A stretch of 64,000 bases of DNA from Metellina segmentata (lineage: Eukaryota; Arthropoda; Arachnida; Araneae; Tetragnathidae): the NCBI GenBank assembly GCA_947359465.1, contig OX375874.1:99389441-99453440 (forward strand). Reading direction: 5' to 3'. Positions 23,784 through 34,953 of the stretch are shown piece after piece (position 1 is the first letter of the stretch; every line of letters begins with the position of its first letter). A model generated the notes under the pieces. That model did not search any database and was not told the DNA's origin. It saw nothing but the letters and a program-made list of their open reading frames with translations. The position numbers and the translations under genes are program-made.

Positions 23784-24005
23784 TTACACAAAAAAAGCAT
23801 TATAGTATAAACAAAAGAACTTATTTTTTACATGTATGCATTTTTTAAAGGACATATTTCCTATGAGCCAGTTATTAAAAGCCGTCACCTCAGCTTTTGG
23901 GCAATGCAAATGATTTTTGTGATGACCACATGATAATTTTTGGATCTCTTTGTTGCTGCTTAGAGCACATAGTGCATCGAATTTTGGACACCCAAAATGT
24001 TTCAA
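23784..24005 (-). pseudogene. Exonuclease-like gene, C-terminal fragment (VR1)
   Basis: Encodes HFGCPKFDALCA, then LSCGHHKNHLHCPKAEVT and FNNWLIGN, matching the C-terminal third of the gene at 60720-61265. The 5' part is lost at the rearrangement near 24020. The Cys/His cluster is kept. A frame change sits near the 3' end, where VR2 reads LLKNAGM. Confidence 0.65.
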
Positions 24006-24044
24006 GTTGATGTTTGGAGAATCTAGACTTTATAAGGTTACTCT

Positions 24045-24366
24045 TAAACTTTGTTTTGTTACTACTTAACTTTCTTTTTACTGTTTATTTTTTTACTTAT
24101 TGAACTTTTTTTTTAACTTTGTTAAAAAAATACTATAATTGTAGTGTAGAATATTTTTTTGTAAACACTGGATTGAAGATAAAAAACTTAATTTAACTGT
24201 TATAACATTTCTTACAGGTCTGTTACATACATTTCTCCAACAGTATTGAAAATATCTGTTGTATTCGAATACTCAAAAAAGTTGTCCTCTAATATTATGT
24301 TATAAACGTTTAACAATTTATTGCTCTCTAACAAAAAATTAATAGCAAGCTCTTTACAGGTAAACG
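24045..24366 (+). repeat. Partial copy of VR sequence forming an inverted pair
   Basis: 24122-24360 matches 63170-63440 directly. It also matches, in reverse complement, 25405-25555 and 26100-26160 on the other side of the orphan gene. The orphan gene therefore sits between inverted repeats a few hundred bases long, one arm of which was later split by a solo LTR. Confidence 0.7.
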
Positions 24367-24419
24367 AGGGGAAAAAAAACTTCCTACCTCCAAGGAAGTA
24401 GGTGGATTTTCTTTCCCCC
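24367..24419. other. Strong imperfect hairpin
   Basis: GGGGAAA near 24368 pairs with TTTCCCC near 24411. Inside, CTTCC and GGAAG, or CCTAC and GTAGG, can also pair. It lies at the inner edge of the inverted repeat, about 170 bases before the orphan gene start. A perfect 16-bp palindrome, ACATCACATGTGATGT, follows near 24500. Confidence 0.5.
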
Positions 24420-24590
24420 TATCGTTTTAAATTTATCATCCTCGCGCTCCCACTAGATCTGCTTAAAATTTCTGTTCATCATCACCAACTTTACTACGAC
24501 ATCACATGTGATGTGATGTAGAAACGACCTTTTTTATCACTTGGTTAGTTGAAACTATTTGTTGAAAACGTTTACCTCGAAACTCTTAAA

Positions 24591-25413
24591 ATGACGTGTT
24601 TTACAAACCAACCCAAAGCGTATAAAATAATGCGATTTAACGATCAGGCGTTTCCAGAGGAAAGCTTAAATTTGTAAATACAATTACTTCCAGACGATAT
24701 GTTTCACCTTTTCGATTATTTATTCGTGCTAATTAACAACTCGAATGGTTACACACGTGTACACATACGTAAATGTACTTTAGGTTAACACAGTGCCTTG
24801 CCACCAACGAAGGAATGTGTTTCTCTTCAACTGAAAACACGCTATATTCCTACGGAGAAGGTGAGCAAGTTTTTTGCGTTTGCAACTGCCTCCGACGTTA
24901 AAGTTATCGAGAAGGATGTCTGCCTTTCTAAAGCGTTTGATGCTGAAAAAAAAATGAACTTTGTTTTACAACGTGTATTTCAGAAAAAAGACCATTCTTT
25001 TCAGTTCTCGCCCCATTATGTGTTTATGAATTCTGCTCAGTATTTTAAATTGTGAGGAATTCTACGCTAATGTGTCAGAAATATTTAAAATATCGCCTTT
25101 GACGTATTTGCTGCCATACTATGTGAAAATGGAAATCAAAAATGGTTTTCCTGGTGAAAGTTACGAACTTCACTGCAGTGATACTGATAAATCTGATTGG
25201 AGAGATGTTATAGCTTCTCTATGCAAGTGCCTAAAGGAAATTGTGGTAAAAAATATTACTATTCTTTCTGATTGCTTAGGTTGTAAGAATGAAATTGTCA
25301 ATCAATCTGTTCATGCATTCAATCTGTTCAAGATGAGCGTTGATGAACGCTTTTGCGAATTTTACACCCTTGCTTTATATTCTATTGGAAAGAGTTTATT
25401 ATTAATTTTGTAA
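24591..25413 (+). pseudogene. Orphan gene of the VR block, with a putative intron
   Basis: I do not recognise this protein. ATG at 24591 begins MTCFTNQPKAYKIMRFNDQA. At 24674 a GTAAAT donor and at 24793 an acceptor ending TTAACACAG bound a 120-base intron, and joining keeps the frame into the long second exon (TKECVSLQLK onward). Without splicing the frame stops at once. A one-base insertion near 25055, judged against VR2, shifts the frame, and the rest continues at 25072-25413. The sequence is rich in Lys, Phe and Cys, with no signal peptide and no clear TM segment except a hydrophobic C-terminus. Two copies with independent breaks (see 63430-63985) suggest that the ancestor was a real gene. 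Confidence 0.55.
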
Positions 25414-25575
25414 GAAAGAGCAATAAATTGTTAAACTTTTATGACATAATATTAGGTGGCAACTTTTTTGAGTATTCGAATACAACAGATATTTTCAATA
25501 CTGTTGGAGAAATGTATGTAAAAGACCTGTAAGATATGTTATAACAATTATATTAACTGTTTTACCTATTCATAT

Positions 25576-26077
25576 TATTGGGAACGATATAGTGGATCGT
25601 AACCCAACAAGCAGTATGTAGAGCAGTAGTGGGTCCGAGCACGTAACAAGTTAGTCTATAAACTAACTAAAAGAAGGTTGATCAAACAAACTTGAATAAA
25701 ATAAAGTTTTTATTAAACTTTAAACTAAAAACATAGTTAAATAAAATAATGAACGTTATCCGCCTAACAGACTGGGATAACGTGCAAGCAGTATCAACAA
25801 GATCGAATAAATCCGTCTCTCACAATCCATACAGCATTCAGCAGATCCATTTGTCTGTGTATATATAGGTTAAGTAATTTACATAACCATACATCTTCAA
25901 CTTTCAATCAGCCAATCACAAAAATATATCTTGAATTAGAATAAGTGTGAAAGTTGAAGTGTAGGTTTGATAGTATAAATAAATGCTTAAAAATGTATAC
26001 AGTTGCCGAGATATAAAAAGTTAAGAAAGGTGGCGAGAAATTAGTCCTTTGCCATAAATTGGCGCCAACTTCTAACA
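25576..26077 (-). mobile_element. Solo LTR with CATAT target duplication
   Basis: CATAT at 25571-25575 and 26078-26082 flanks a 502-bp unit. On the minus strand it begins TGTTAGAAGTTGGCGCC, with a TATATATACACAGAC promoter-like stretch and an AATAAA signal. The other end reads CCCAATA, not the usual CA. The uninterrupted target is visible in VR2 near 63245 (reverse strand, ATTCTTATGTT), confirming insertion after duplication. Confidence 0.75.
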
Positions 26078-26109
26078 CATATGTTATCAATAAATATTTA
26101 ATATTCAAT

Positions 26110-26400
26110 CCAGTGTTGTCAAAAAAAAATATTATACACTAAAATTATAGTATTTTTTTGACAAATTAAAAAAAAAGTTTAGTAAGATAAAAAAAAAGGT
26201 AAACAGTAACAAAACAAAGTTTAACAATAAAAAGGTTAAACAGTAAAAAATAGTTTAACAGTAAAAAAAAGTTTAACAGTGAAACAAAAGTTAAGCAGTA
26301 ACAAAAAAAGTTATGGTGTTTTTTTAATGGGAAATGCAAAATAAAGTTTATCAAGAACAATAAAAAAAGAAAAAGTTATGCATTTAAAAATCGGTTTAAA
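26110..26400. repeat. Degenerate A-rich minisatellite
   Basis: Repeats of the type GTTTAACAGTAAAAAA, the reverse complement of the T-rich array at 62990-63165. Unit lengths vary, and there are many homopolymer runs. Confidence 0.7.
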
Positions 26401-26823
26401 AATAAAAAGGAAGAAAATCTCAAAATATGAATATTTATTTCCAGCTTTCTTGCATTACAGTTTACACACGTCTTTCTAAAAGCAATTTGTAACTCCTTTT
26501 AAGACACTTTAAAATTCCTCTATCCAAAATAGATTTAGCATTTAATGAAAAAACAACAAATAAGTAAAACAGTTATTTTTTTTAAATATATTTAGAAGGG
26601 GTATAAATCTTTCCTACCCGATTTTACCACAAGTCCTTGATAGAAAGTCTTATTATTTTTTTGGAAGATTCGAACATCCTTACAAGTTTTTTTGCCGCCG
26701 CATATGTGTTAATTTCATAACATTAAACTCAAAATACCACCCTTGTAGATTTCTTTCAAGCCAAGTTCAGTTAGTCACTTAAAATTGCATTTACTACTTG
26801 AACTGATAAAGGGTAGATAACGT

Positions 26824-27219
26824 TTAGTACCAAATGTATATTTTAATTTTATGTAAATTATTGGTTCGGCACGTAGGATACGTTAAGAGACTTTTCGTAC
26901 ATCTCATGCATGTCACCAGATGACCGCAAGGCTGTGAAATAGCATCCATTTCCGATTCCAAACACATTTTACAAAGTCGTTCGTCCTTGTCGGTTTTTGA
27001 GGGATAAGGTTTTTCATAGAGTTTTATAAAAACATTGGTATTATTCTTGATTTCATCCACCTGTATAATTTCATCTGTTGGTGTTCTTTTTGATCTAGGG
27101 TCAGCAATCATTTGTTGTTGTTGGGCTACCAAACATTTTTGAAAAAACGTTATGTGTTCGTGGCTCAATACATCCTCTTCTTGCCAATTTTTAAGCCCTT
27201 CGCCAAACTGCATAATCAA
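26824..27219 (-). pseudogene. Inhibitor-of-apoptosis fragment, RING end (VR1)
   Basis: Minus strand. It starts within the BIR tail (FGEGLKNWQEEDVLSHEH), then a linker, then a C-terminal RING (CKMCLESEMD, QPCGHLVTCMRC, TYPTCRTN). IAP proteins bind caspases through BIR and ubiquitinate them through RING. Compared with VR2, about 375 bases before the RING part, including the zinc-binding front of the BIR, are deleted. The first Cys of the last RING pair is Tyr here, so the zinc site is broken. Confidence 0.8.
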
Positions 27220-27621
27220 GAGAAATCAGTATACTTTAAAGAAAGTAAAACACAAGTTTCTCGAACATAAATTATATTTGGTTATATATTTTTTTCTGGC
27301 TCAAGTTTAGTCATCGAATTGAATTGAATTCAGCTCATCTACCTGATAGAGCAAAAAAGTACAAATTACATGCACATTTAAGCATACCCCTTTTGTGAAA
27401 ATCCTGTATTACAACATAAAGCTTTACTTGTCGCATTATCACAAGTACGTGTTTTCGGAGTACATTTTTCACTTACGAAATCATTGTTACTCAGAAAAGA
27501 TAAAAGACTACAATAAGATTAACTTTACTGATTAGTAAGTGTATGTTGTAATATAGGTCAGTTCTTTGTGTTCCCAGTTTACAATTATTTTTCCAAGAAC
27601 AAATAACGCTTTTCAATAGCA

Positions 27622-27715
27622 ATGTTTAATGTTGTTAGTTGTGGATTTTGATGGATTTCAGACTAAGAAAGATTTCTTAGTACGTGAATACGGATACAAT
27701 GCTATAAAATTGCTA
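27622..27715 (+). pseudogene. Exonuclease-like gene, N-terminal fragment (VR1)
   Basis: VVDFDGFQTKKDFLVREYGY matches the start of the gene at 60720-61265. The ATG at 27622 is out of frame because two bases are missing before the VVDFDGF block. At 27716 the homology jumps to sequence matching 62640 onward, another VR1 rearrangement. Confidence 0.6.
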
Positions 27716-27895
27716 TCAATCAATTGTGGTAAAATCGTGAAGGAAAGACTTGTACCAATCCTATATATTAAACAAAATAACTATTTTACTCCCCCTCAAG
27801 TCCTGCAGTCAGCCTCATAGTGGCGAGGGGGTGCCCCTGGGCGGAACGGGCGAAGTACGTCGGGAGAATTTTCTCCTGGTAGGGTCACCCAAGGC

Positions 27896-30800
27896 GTGAA
27901 GGCCGTTCCATTATGCTCAGCTAACGGCTGCAGGCGTACTCAGAGGTCAAGTCAGTCTTCTGCCCTAGTGGTTCCTCTAAACAAAAAGAAGCTGCAAATC
28001 ACCCTTAGCCAGATGGACCAGTCGTATTATGATTCTCATACTGCATCGTCCGTCTCGCAGGATAATCCGGGACGCGTTCGGGATTTAGGCAGAGGGTCTC
28101 GTCCGAAAAGTAGGTTACAGTCTCCCCACAATTATAATAACTCTACAAAGAATCTTCGTATCATCCAGTGTAATATCAATGGTCTTAGTACTCCTGCAAC
28201 TAGGCTTAAACTTGATCAGATTTTAGATTTGGCAGACAAATACCGAGTAGATGTAATAGCACTCCAAGAAACTAAGCTCGGAGAGACGCGGCAGTTCAGT
28301 GTTAAGGGATATAGTGTACTACGAAAAAATAGAACTGCGGGAGGTGGTGGCCTTATGTTCCTTGCGAGAAATGTGCATTTTAAAACCATTCCCGACGCCA
28401 TCGAGCCATCAGGTGCCTTGGAATATCAGGGATTGAGGATTCTCTCCAAGGATCGTAATATAGACATTATAAATACCTACCACCCTCCCAATAATTTAGG
28501 ACTTCCGACTGATATGATTGAAGGTTTTCTTGGAGACAACACACTTGTTCTCGGAGACCTAAATGCAAAACATGCTGAGTGGGGATCCCCTACCACTAAC
28601 AATAGAGGGACTGAGCTTGTAAATTTGGCAAATGACAAAGCTTTTCTTTTTCTAAATGATGGATGCCATACCTATCACTCGCATAGTTATAATTCGACTG
28701 ACGCTCTAGATATCTCTATGATCAGTCCCGGCTTGTTTCCTTATTCATCATGGAGAGTTCTAGCCGAGGTGGGAAGTGACCACCTTCCAATACTTATAGA
28801 AATCGACTTTAAAGTGAACTACCATGGAGATAGTAGGCTCCGCTGGAACTTTCGTAGAGCCGATTGGTCTTTATTTGAAAAATTGTCAGAGGAGATGTTC
28901 GCTCAGAGCTCTCCATCAGAGGACCTGGAGAGAGAATGGTCTGGCCTTAAGTTCATAATGAAAAAAGTCGCAAAGGCCTCCATTCCTCGTGGAAAGTGTA
29001 AAGGGAAGAAGCGTTTATTTATTCACGCGAGCGACCCCGTCCAATCGCTCATCCAAAGGAGATCGGAACTTCATGGGGAGGTAGCTCTGAGTTCTCGTAT
29101 GGACAAAAAGATTGAACTAAACAAATTAAATGCTGAAATCAAAAGACGCTATGTTGAGATAAAGCGTACTAACTGGCAGGACACATGTAAAAACTTAGAC
29201 CACAGAACCCCAGATTCAAGGCTGTGGAAATTGACAAAATGTCTTGATAAAATGCCGGTCAATAATGAAGATACCAACACTATCGTTGGGGATGACGGTT
29301 CAACTGCTGTAAACGACCAAGAGGCAGCCGAGACTTTGGCCAAGCATTATGCTAAGGCGAGCAGAGTGACATTCAGTAGATCGGACAAAAGGCTGTCCAG
29401 AATTACAAGAAACCTAGTGAAATCCTGCCGAGATTTGAGGACAGAGAACCCTTTATTTGATGATGATTTCACAGCAGATGAACTATCTTACGCTCTTCAA
29501 CACCAAAATCTGACCAAGTCACCAGGTCCGGATGGAATTCATGGTCAATTCCTAAGCCATCTGGGTTTTCTAGGCAAAAGTAGGCTGCTTCATCTCTTCA
29601 ATTTGTCTTGGTCAACTGGGAAACTTCCAAGGCAATGGAAATCGGCCATAGTCATCCCCATTCGTAAACCCAACAAGAAAGCCAGTTCTGTTGACAGTTA
29701 CCGTCCAATCTCTCTCACCTGTATTATATGTAAACTTATAGAAAGGATAATTTTGAGAAGATTGACACACCACCTTTTGTCAAATAACTTGATTCCACCA
29801 GAGCAATATGCGTTTAGAAGAGGCCATGGCACAATGGACCAGATTCTGTTCTTCAGTCAAAGTGTTAGAGATGCCCAAAATTGCAAACCCACAAAACATA
29901 CTTTGGCGGTTTTTCTAGATCTATCTAAGGCATTTGACAGGGTTTGGAAGTATAAATTACTTAACAAGTGTTACAATGACTTTAACATCAAAGGTAGAGC
30001 TCTCCCATGGATCTCAAACTTTCTAAATCACAGAAATTTTTGCGTAAACTTTCAAAATAAGCAATCAGGATTTTACAGGTTGTATCAGGGAATCCCTCAG
30101 GGTTCCGTACTCAGTCCTACCCTGTTTTCCATGTTTATTGCAGGAATTGAAAAAATTGTATCACCATGCCAGATTGGCATCTTTGCAGATGACATTGTGT
30201 TGTGGTCTAGTGGTTCAGACATAGGAAAACTGGAATCTAATCTAAACGGATCCTTAGAAGCTGTCCGTGATTTCTCAAACTCTCACAGGTTAAACTTCAA
30301 TCCCTCAAAATCAGTTAGTAGCTTCTTCACCACTAATAGACACCTCTACAATTATTCTCCTGCAGTGTACTTTTCTAATCAGTTACTGGACTGTGACAAA
30401 TATCCAATTTACTTGGGTTTTACATTGGATCCTGAGATAAACTGTAGGAAACATATAGAGAAAATAGCAGATAAAGCTAGAAAGCGTCTACAGATTTTGA
30501 AGTATATTTCAGGTAGAGACTGGGAGCTGATGCTTCCACTCTCAGACTTACTTTTTGTTCCCTCGTGCGTCCCATTCTTGAGTATGGTTACCAGGTATTT
30601 CAAACGGCTTCTGCTTCTAACTTAAAGATCTTGGACAGAGTACAATTGAGTGCAGCAAGAATAATCACTGGGTTAAGGAATAGCTGCCCTAGTGAAGTGG
30701 TCCTATACGAAGCTGACATTTTACCTCTGACTACGAGATATAGGATTGGTTCTTTTAAATATTTTAATAAATTGTCAAGTCTTGGTGATTTTAACAGGAC

Positions 30801-31815
30801 TGCTGAATTCACTTTGAAGTGGAGGAGTAATCAGCGTTTAAAGAGAGACACCCCGATGGAATTTGTGAGGAAGGAGGGTTTTATTGATTTTGAGGTTATT
30901 CCTTCGACCACTTTTAACTGCTTGCCTCCGACGGTGTCCCTTGAGAATGTCAGTTTTAATGATGAACTGAAGACTCATGCCAATAAACAGACGGATCACC
31001 CGGACCTTTTGAAACAGTTGGCCCTGGAGGTTGTCAATAGCATCCCTTCTGATGCATTGGTCATCTATACGGACGGTAGCAAACTTGAAGACGGTAGAAC
31101 CGGGAGTGGTGTTTTCATCAACAGCGCTGAGGACAAGGTCAAATGCAGCATCCGAAACCCTGACCATTGTTCAGTCTTTAGATCGGAGATCATAGCAATT
31201 GGTGCAGCCCTTAATTATGCACAGTCCACTGATAAAAATTGTATTTGGATTTTGACTGATAGTAGGAGTGCTATACAGTATTTCAAAAATTGGCCACAAA
31301 TATTTGACATCCCAGACCAGGATATTCTGAAGCTTCTCTGCGAGATTGGCCTGAAAACACCAATAAGCCTCCAATGGATTCCATCGCATATCGGGGTGTA
31401 TGGCAACGAGACAGCCGATGTACTCGCCAAGAATGGCTGTGATCTCCCTATGGACTGTTTGAATCGCCTCACTCCCACTGAGGTCCACTCCCTGGGAAAA
31501 CAACGTTTGCTTTCCTTGTGGCGCCGTACGCCATCCCACCATTGGTATGCTGGCAATCACCCTGGACTCTCAATCACATGCTGTGGCCCTCGGCCTTTTC
31601 AATCGGCCATGGCCAGATTTCGAAGTGGCCATCTTAAATGTATCAAATTTCAGAACGGGGAGAGAAATTTCCCTCCTTGTTCCTGTTCCCTACCTGCCAG
31701 TCCTGATCACCTTCTTCTCTGTCTTGGCGCTTCGTATAAGCAGCTGTTGGTTGATCAGGACTTTTTGCAGGTATATGGGGATCTGGCACGACGGGGCCTT
31801 CTGGACCTGGTGTAG
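27896..31815 (+). pseudogene. LINE ORF2: endonuclease, reverse transcriptase, RNase H (one frameshift)
   Basis: Domains in order. First, an APE-type endonuclease at about 28150-28810 (QCNING, LQETKLG, GDLNAKHAEWGS, GSDHLP). Second, reverse transcriptase at about 29500-30220 (SPGPDGIHG, FLDLSKAFDRVW, GIPQGSVLSP and the catalytic FADDIVLW). Third, RNase H at about 31050-31450 (YTDGSK, FRSEIIAIG, TDSRSAI, then GNETADVLAK). A C-terminal Cys/His motif (CSCSLPASPDHLLLC) closes the protein. A single missing base near 30531 moves the reading from the 27896 frame to the 30565 frame. Otherwise it is open throughout, which points to fairly recent insertion. Confidence 0.9.
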
Positions 31816-31831
31816 GCTTTCCTACACCAGG
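31806..31831 (+). other. LINE 3'-end hairpin overlapping the stop codon
   Basis: CCTGGTGTAGG-CTTT-CCTACACCAGG: a perfect 11-bp stem with a 4-base loop. The ORF2 stop TAG (31813-31815) lies in the 5' arm. A 3'-terminal stem-loop is known in several LINEs as the template feature recognised by their reverse transcriptase. Confidence 0.8.
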
Positions 31832-31871
31832 GGGATGTGCAACAACAACACAACAACACAACTATTTTACT

Positions 31872-33822
31872 TCCGAGATTTAATGGTCCTAATGTAAACA
31901 ATGGTCTGTTTTTTAAACGGGAACAGATAACAATAGGAGGTGATGCTTTGACCTCTGATAGATTATTCAAACAATCACTAAATATCAGGAATTTCGACAC
32001 ACAAGGAACACAAATAAACAAATTACTCACCGAGAAAATAAATATGTCTAACAAAGCTGTGTAAACATTTTTGTGTGTACAGTATGGACTTTCTGTGCAA
32101 AATAATGTATCCAGTCAAGAGGATCACATGCTAAATGAAACTGAATTTATCAATGATGTATTTGACAAGGGGCAGTTACGTGTCATTAACATTCAGTTTG
32201 AACAGTATAATTATTGTATGTTGCTTGATTCTGGCAGTTCAATCAGTCTTTTGCCTAGTACTATTTTTCAAGAAATCAAAACAATTGCCAAAGTTGAATT
32301 TATTTCTAGAGCGGTTAAAATTAAAACTGTGAACTCTGAATTAAATTTTTCCTCATGTACTGAAATTTCCTTGAAATTTTAAAAACAAAATTTTATAAAA
32401 AATCTTTATGTTGCTAACTTCCAGCAGTAAGGTTTTGACGGAATTCTTGGCTATGATTTTATTTCTAAGACCAACTTAATAATTGATTCCAAACTTCCAA
32501 AATCAAAATTTGGCAACTTTGAAGTTCCTTTGATAAACCAAAACAAGGATGTATGGTTGAACAGTCTGAATCAGAATGTATATCCTGTTTATATTTCTAA
32601 GAAACTTGTTATACATCCCAAAGAATCTATGCAAATTCAGGTTAACGTTTCCAACTTTGTGGTTTCTGACAAAGGGGAACATGATGTTTTGTGTACACCC
32701 ACTTTTCAAAACAAAAACATTCAACTATTTCCTTCAATTAATGAAGTAAACAAAAAGGAGAATTTCGTAACCATAATGTCAAATGTTGGTGAAGCACCTA
32801 TGCACATAAAAAACACTTGGAAAGGGAATACTGCAAAACAAATCTAAATTTGTGAAAAAGGTAGTATAGAAAAGGACACTGCGATTGAAAGCTGAAACAT
32901 GCCTCAAATTTCTGCTTCAGCAGAAGTTGTTGCACAAAGAAAAACTTATCTTCAACAATCCGATTTTAAGTTGGAACATTTAAATGAGTCTCCGAAACTA
33001 AAATTTCTTAATCTACTGATGAATAGTTCCTATGCTTTTTCCAAATCATTACACACTTTAGGCGGTACACATCTTGTTATTCCTTCATTATCTCTCAGGA
33101 GCGAGAATCCAATCAAAACATTACCTTTTGAAATCCCTCAGGCACTACATGAAGAAGTTAAAAGTAAATTAAATGATCAAATCGAAGCTGGAATAGTTCA
33201 GCGTAACATTTCTCATTGGGGTTGTCCCATGTTACTTGTTAAAAAAAAACAGAATCCGGCTAAGAAAAATTACAAAATTTCATATCGCATGGCACTTGCC
33301 CTGCGTCTTTTAAACCCAGTTGTTGAAAGCTTAAGTTATGCGTTATCAAGAATTCAATGTTCAATGGAAATTTGAACAACAAGCATTTGATCAATTTCAG
33401 AAAATCTTCTTTTCTAAACCTTTTGTAATATTGCCTGATTCGGGAAAAGAATTTCTTCTAAATATCGATGCGAGCAAACATGCCATTTCTGCAGTTCTTT
33501 TACAAAAGCATGATGGAGTATTGCATCCTGTTTCATATTTTAGCAAGTCTGTAAGTAAATCGAAACATAATTATCACTTTGTTATCATAATTATCACTAT
33601 AAAGTTTCACTTTGTTGATCGATAGTAAACCTCTTCTGAAATATCGTAAGGTTACGTCTCCAGCTGACATTATCAACACTAGATGGCTACCCCAAATAAG
33701 CGAATATTCCTTCAAATTTCAGCACATACCTGGAAAGTTAAATGTTTTGGCTGACTTTTTATCGCATTCACCTGATCCAAATTACCACGAAAATGACATT
33801 CCCACACCGCTCTCACAGCTGG
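31872..33822 (+). pseudogene. Ty3/gypsy retroelement remnant (protease, RT start, RNase H)
   Basis: Broken frames run in one direction. A retropepsin segment is at 32071-32382 (LLDSGSSISLLP). The RT N-terminus is at 32899-33290 (LPFEIPQALHEEVKSKLND, GIVQRNISHWGCPMLLVKKK). The connection and RNase H follow at 33365-33800 (FLLNIDASKHAISAVLLQKH, HPVSYFSKS, IPGKLNVLADFLS). The catalytic RT core is deleted between about 33290 and 33365. No LTR or integrase is present, and the right end is cut off by a Tc1 fragment. Confidence 0.8.
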
Positions 33823-34250
33823 TGTGATGGTTTGGGGTGCCATTGCTTACGATACACGGTCATCCCTAATATTGATCCATGGCACAATGGCAGCCCAGTG
33901 GTATGTCCATGTCACAAGTCAGCCACATGTGATGCCACTCATAGCAGGGCTCCCAGGAGCCATTTTTCAACAAGACAATGCTCGGCCACACACAGCAAGG
34001 ATGTCACAAGACTGCCTCCGCCACAATACCACCCTTCCCTGGCCTGCTCGATCCCCAGATTTGTCACCAATCGAGCAAATCTGGGATCATTTGGGACGGC
34101 AAGTTGGACACCTTACGAGTTTGGTCAAACTAGAGGCGCGTTTACAGCAACTATGGAACTAGATGTTTCAGGAGATCATACAAAACTTCTATGCCTCAAT
34201 GCCCGCTCGGATCGCATAGTGCATTCGCGCTAGAAGGGGTCCAACAGAGT
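33823..34250 (+). pseudogene. Tc1-like transposase, C-terminal half
   Basis: Reads MVWGAIAYDTRSSLILIHG, then FQQDNARPHTA (second catalytic Asp), then SPDLSPIEQIWDHLGR (catalytic Glu), giving the DD34E spacing of Tc1. An amber codon at 34160 interrupts it, and homology resumes to about 34235. The N-terminus is missing, because the homology starts exactly where the gypsy remnant ends. Confidence 0.85.
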
Positions 34251-34322
34251 ACTAAAACTTCCGTTCATTTGTAATTTTTTCTGCAATAAATTATCCCTTT
34301 TATTTGATTTTCTAATCATGTG

Positions 34323-34866
34323 CAGTGCTGAATCTCGATACATGATCTGGCACTCTGATGAGCGTGAATGGACCTGGCGAATGCCAGGAGAACGGTATTT
34401 ACCGAAGTATATTGTGGAAACTGTGAAATTTTATGGCGGTAGTGTCATGGTTTAGGGCTGCTCCACCTTGTTTGGACTTGGCCCGTTAGTTTTAGGTGAC
34501 GGGTCGATGACTTCTGGTGTGTACGAAGACATTTTAGACAATAGCATGCTTCCGACACTATAGCAACAGTTTGGAACAGGTCCTTTTCTGTAACAGCACG
34601 ATAATGTTCCTGTTCATACAGCAGGCGTCATTGCGTCGTGAATTGACAGTAATCAGGTGGTAGTTCTTGCCTGGCGGATTCAAAGCCCCGATTTGAATCC
34701 TATAGAACATCTTTGGGATGAGTTGGAGCACGGTTGCGTGCAAAACCCACTCGACCAAAAACCAAACGTTAACTGTTCACCGTTCTACAGGATGAATGGA
34801 CGACAATTCCGCCAACAGTTTACCATAACTAAGTGGATAGCCTACTCCGAAGGGTACACGCTGTAA
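34323..34866 (+). pseudogene. Second Tc1-like transposase fossil, different subfamily
   Basis: Reads MPGERYLPKYIVETVKF, then a WGC-type block interrupted by a stop, DNSMLPTL followed by a stop, HDNVPVHTAG and SPDLNPIEHLWDELE. Several stops and frame changes make it clearly dead. It follows the first Tc1 fossil in the same orientation but belongs to another subfamily. Confidence 0.8.
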
Positions 34867-34952
34867 TTAAAGCAAAAGGAGGCCCGACATCCGATTAGTT
34901 ATACGTCTGGTTCCTTTCAAACCAACAGTACCGGGTGTCCGGAGACATTTTG

Positions 34953-34953
<1 letters not shown>

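Larger units (their letters stand above)
22255..24020 (+). repeat. VR1, first block of the duplicated virus-like region
   Basis: Collinear with 59208-60910 (VR2) in the same orientation, mostly AT-rich noncoding sequence. It contains a 23-bp tandem array (23580-23715) and the 3' end of the exonuclease-like gene. Homology ends at about 24020, where VR1 jumps to sequence matching the far end of VR2. Confidence 0.85.
27791..31859 (+). mobile_element. LINE of the I/jockey type with RNase H
   Basis: The element is bounded by a perfect 12-bp target duplication, AACTATTTTACT (27779-27790 and 31860-31871). The 5' end is truncated, since no ORF1 is present. The 3' end has an 11-bp perfect hairpin, then a short tail of CAACAA-type repeats. 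It sits at the right edge of VR1, and VR2 has the uninterrupted target at about 62699-62712. Confidence 0.9.

Noticed and set aside
26166..26360. Phe/Leu-rich ORF resembling a membrane protein
   Set aside because: Low-complexity translation of the A-rich minisatellite.
31171..31560. Antisense ORFs of 113-129 codons
   Set aside because: They lie opposite the RNase H region of the LINE and have no domain of their own.
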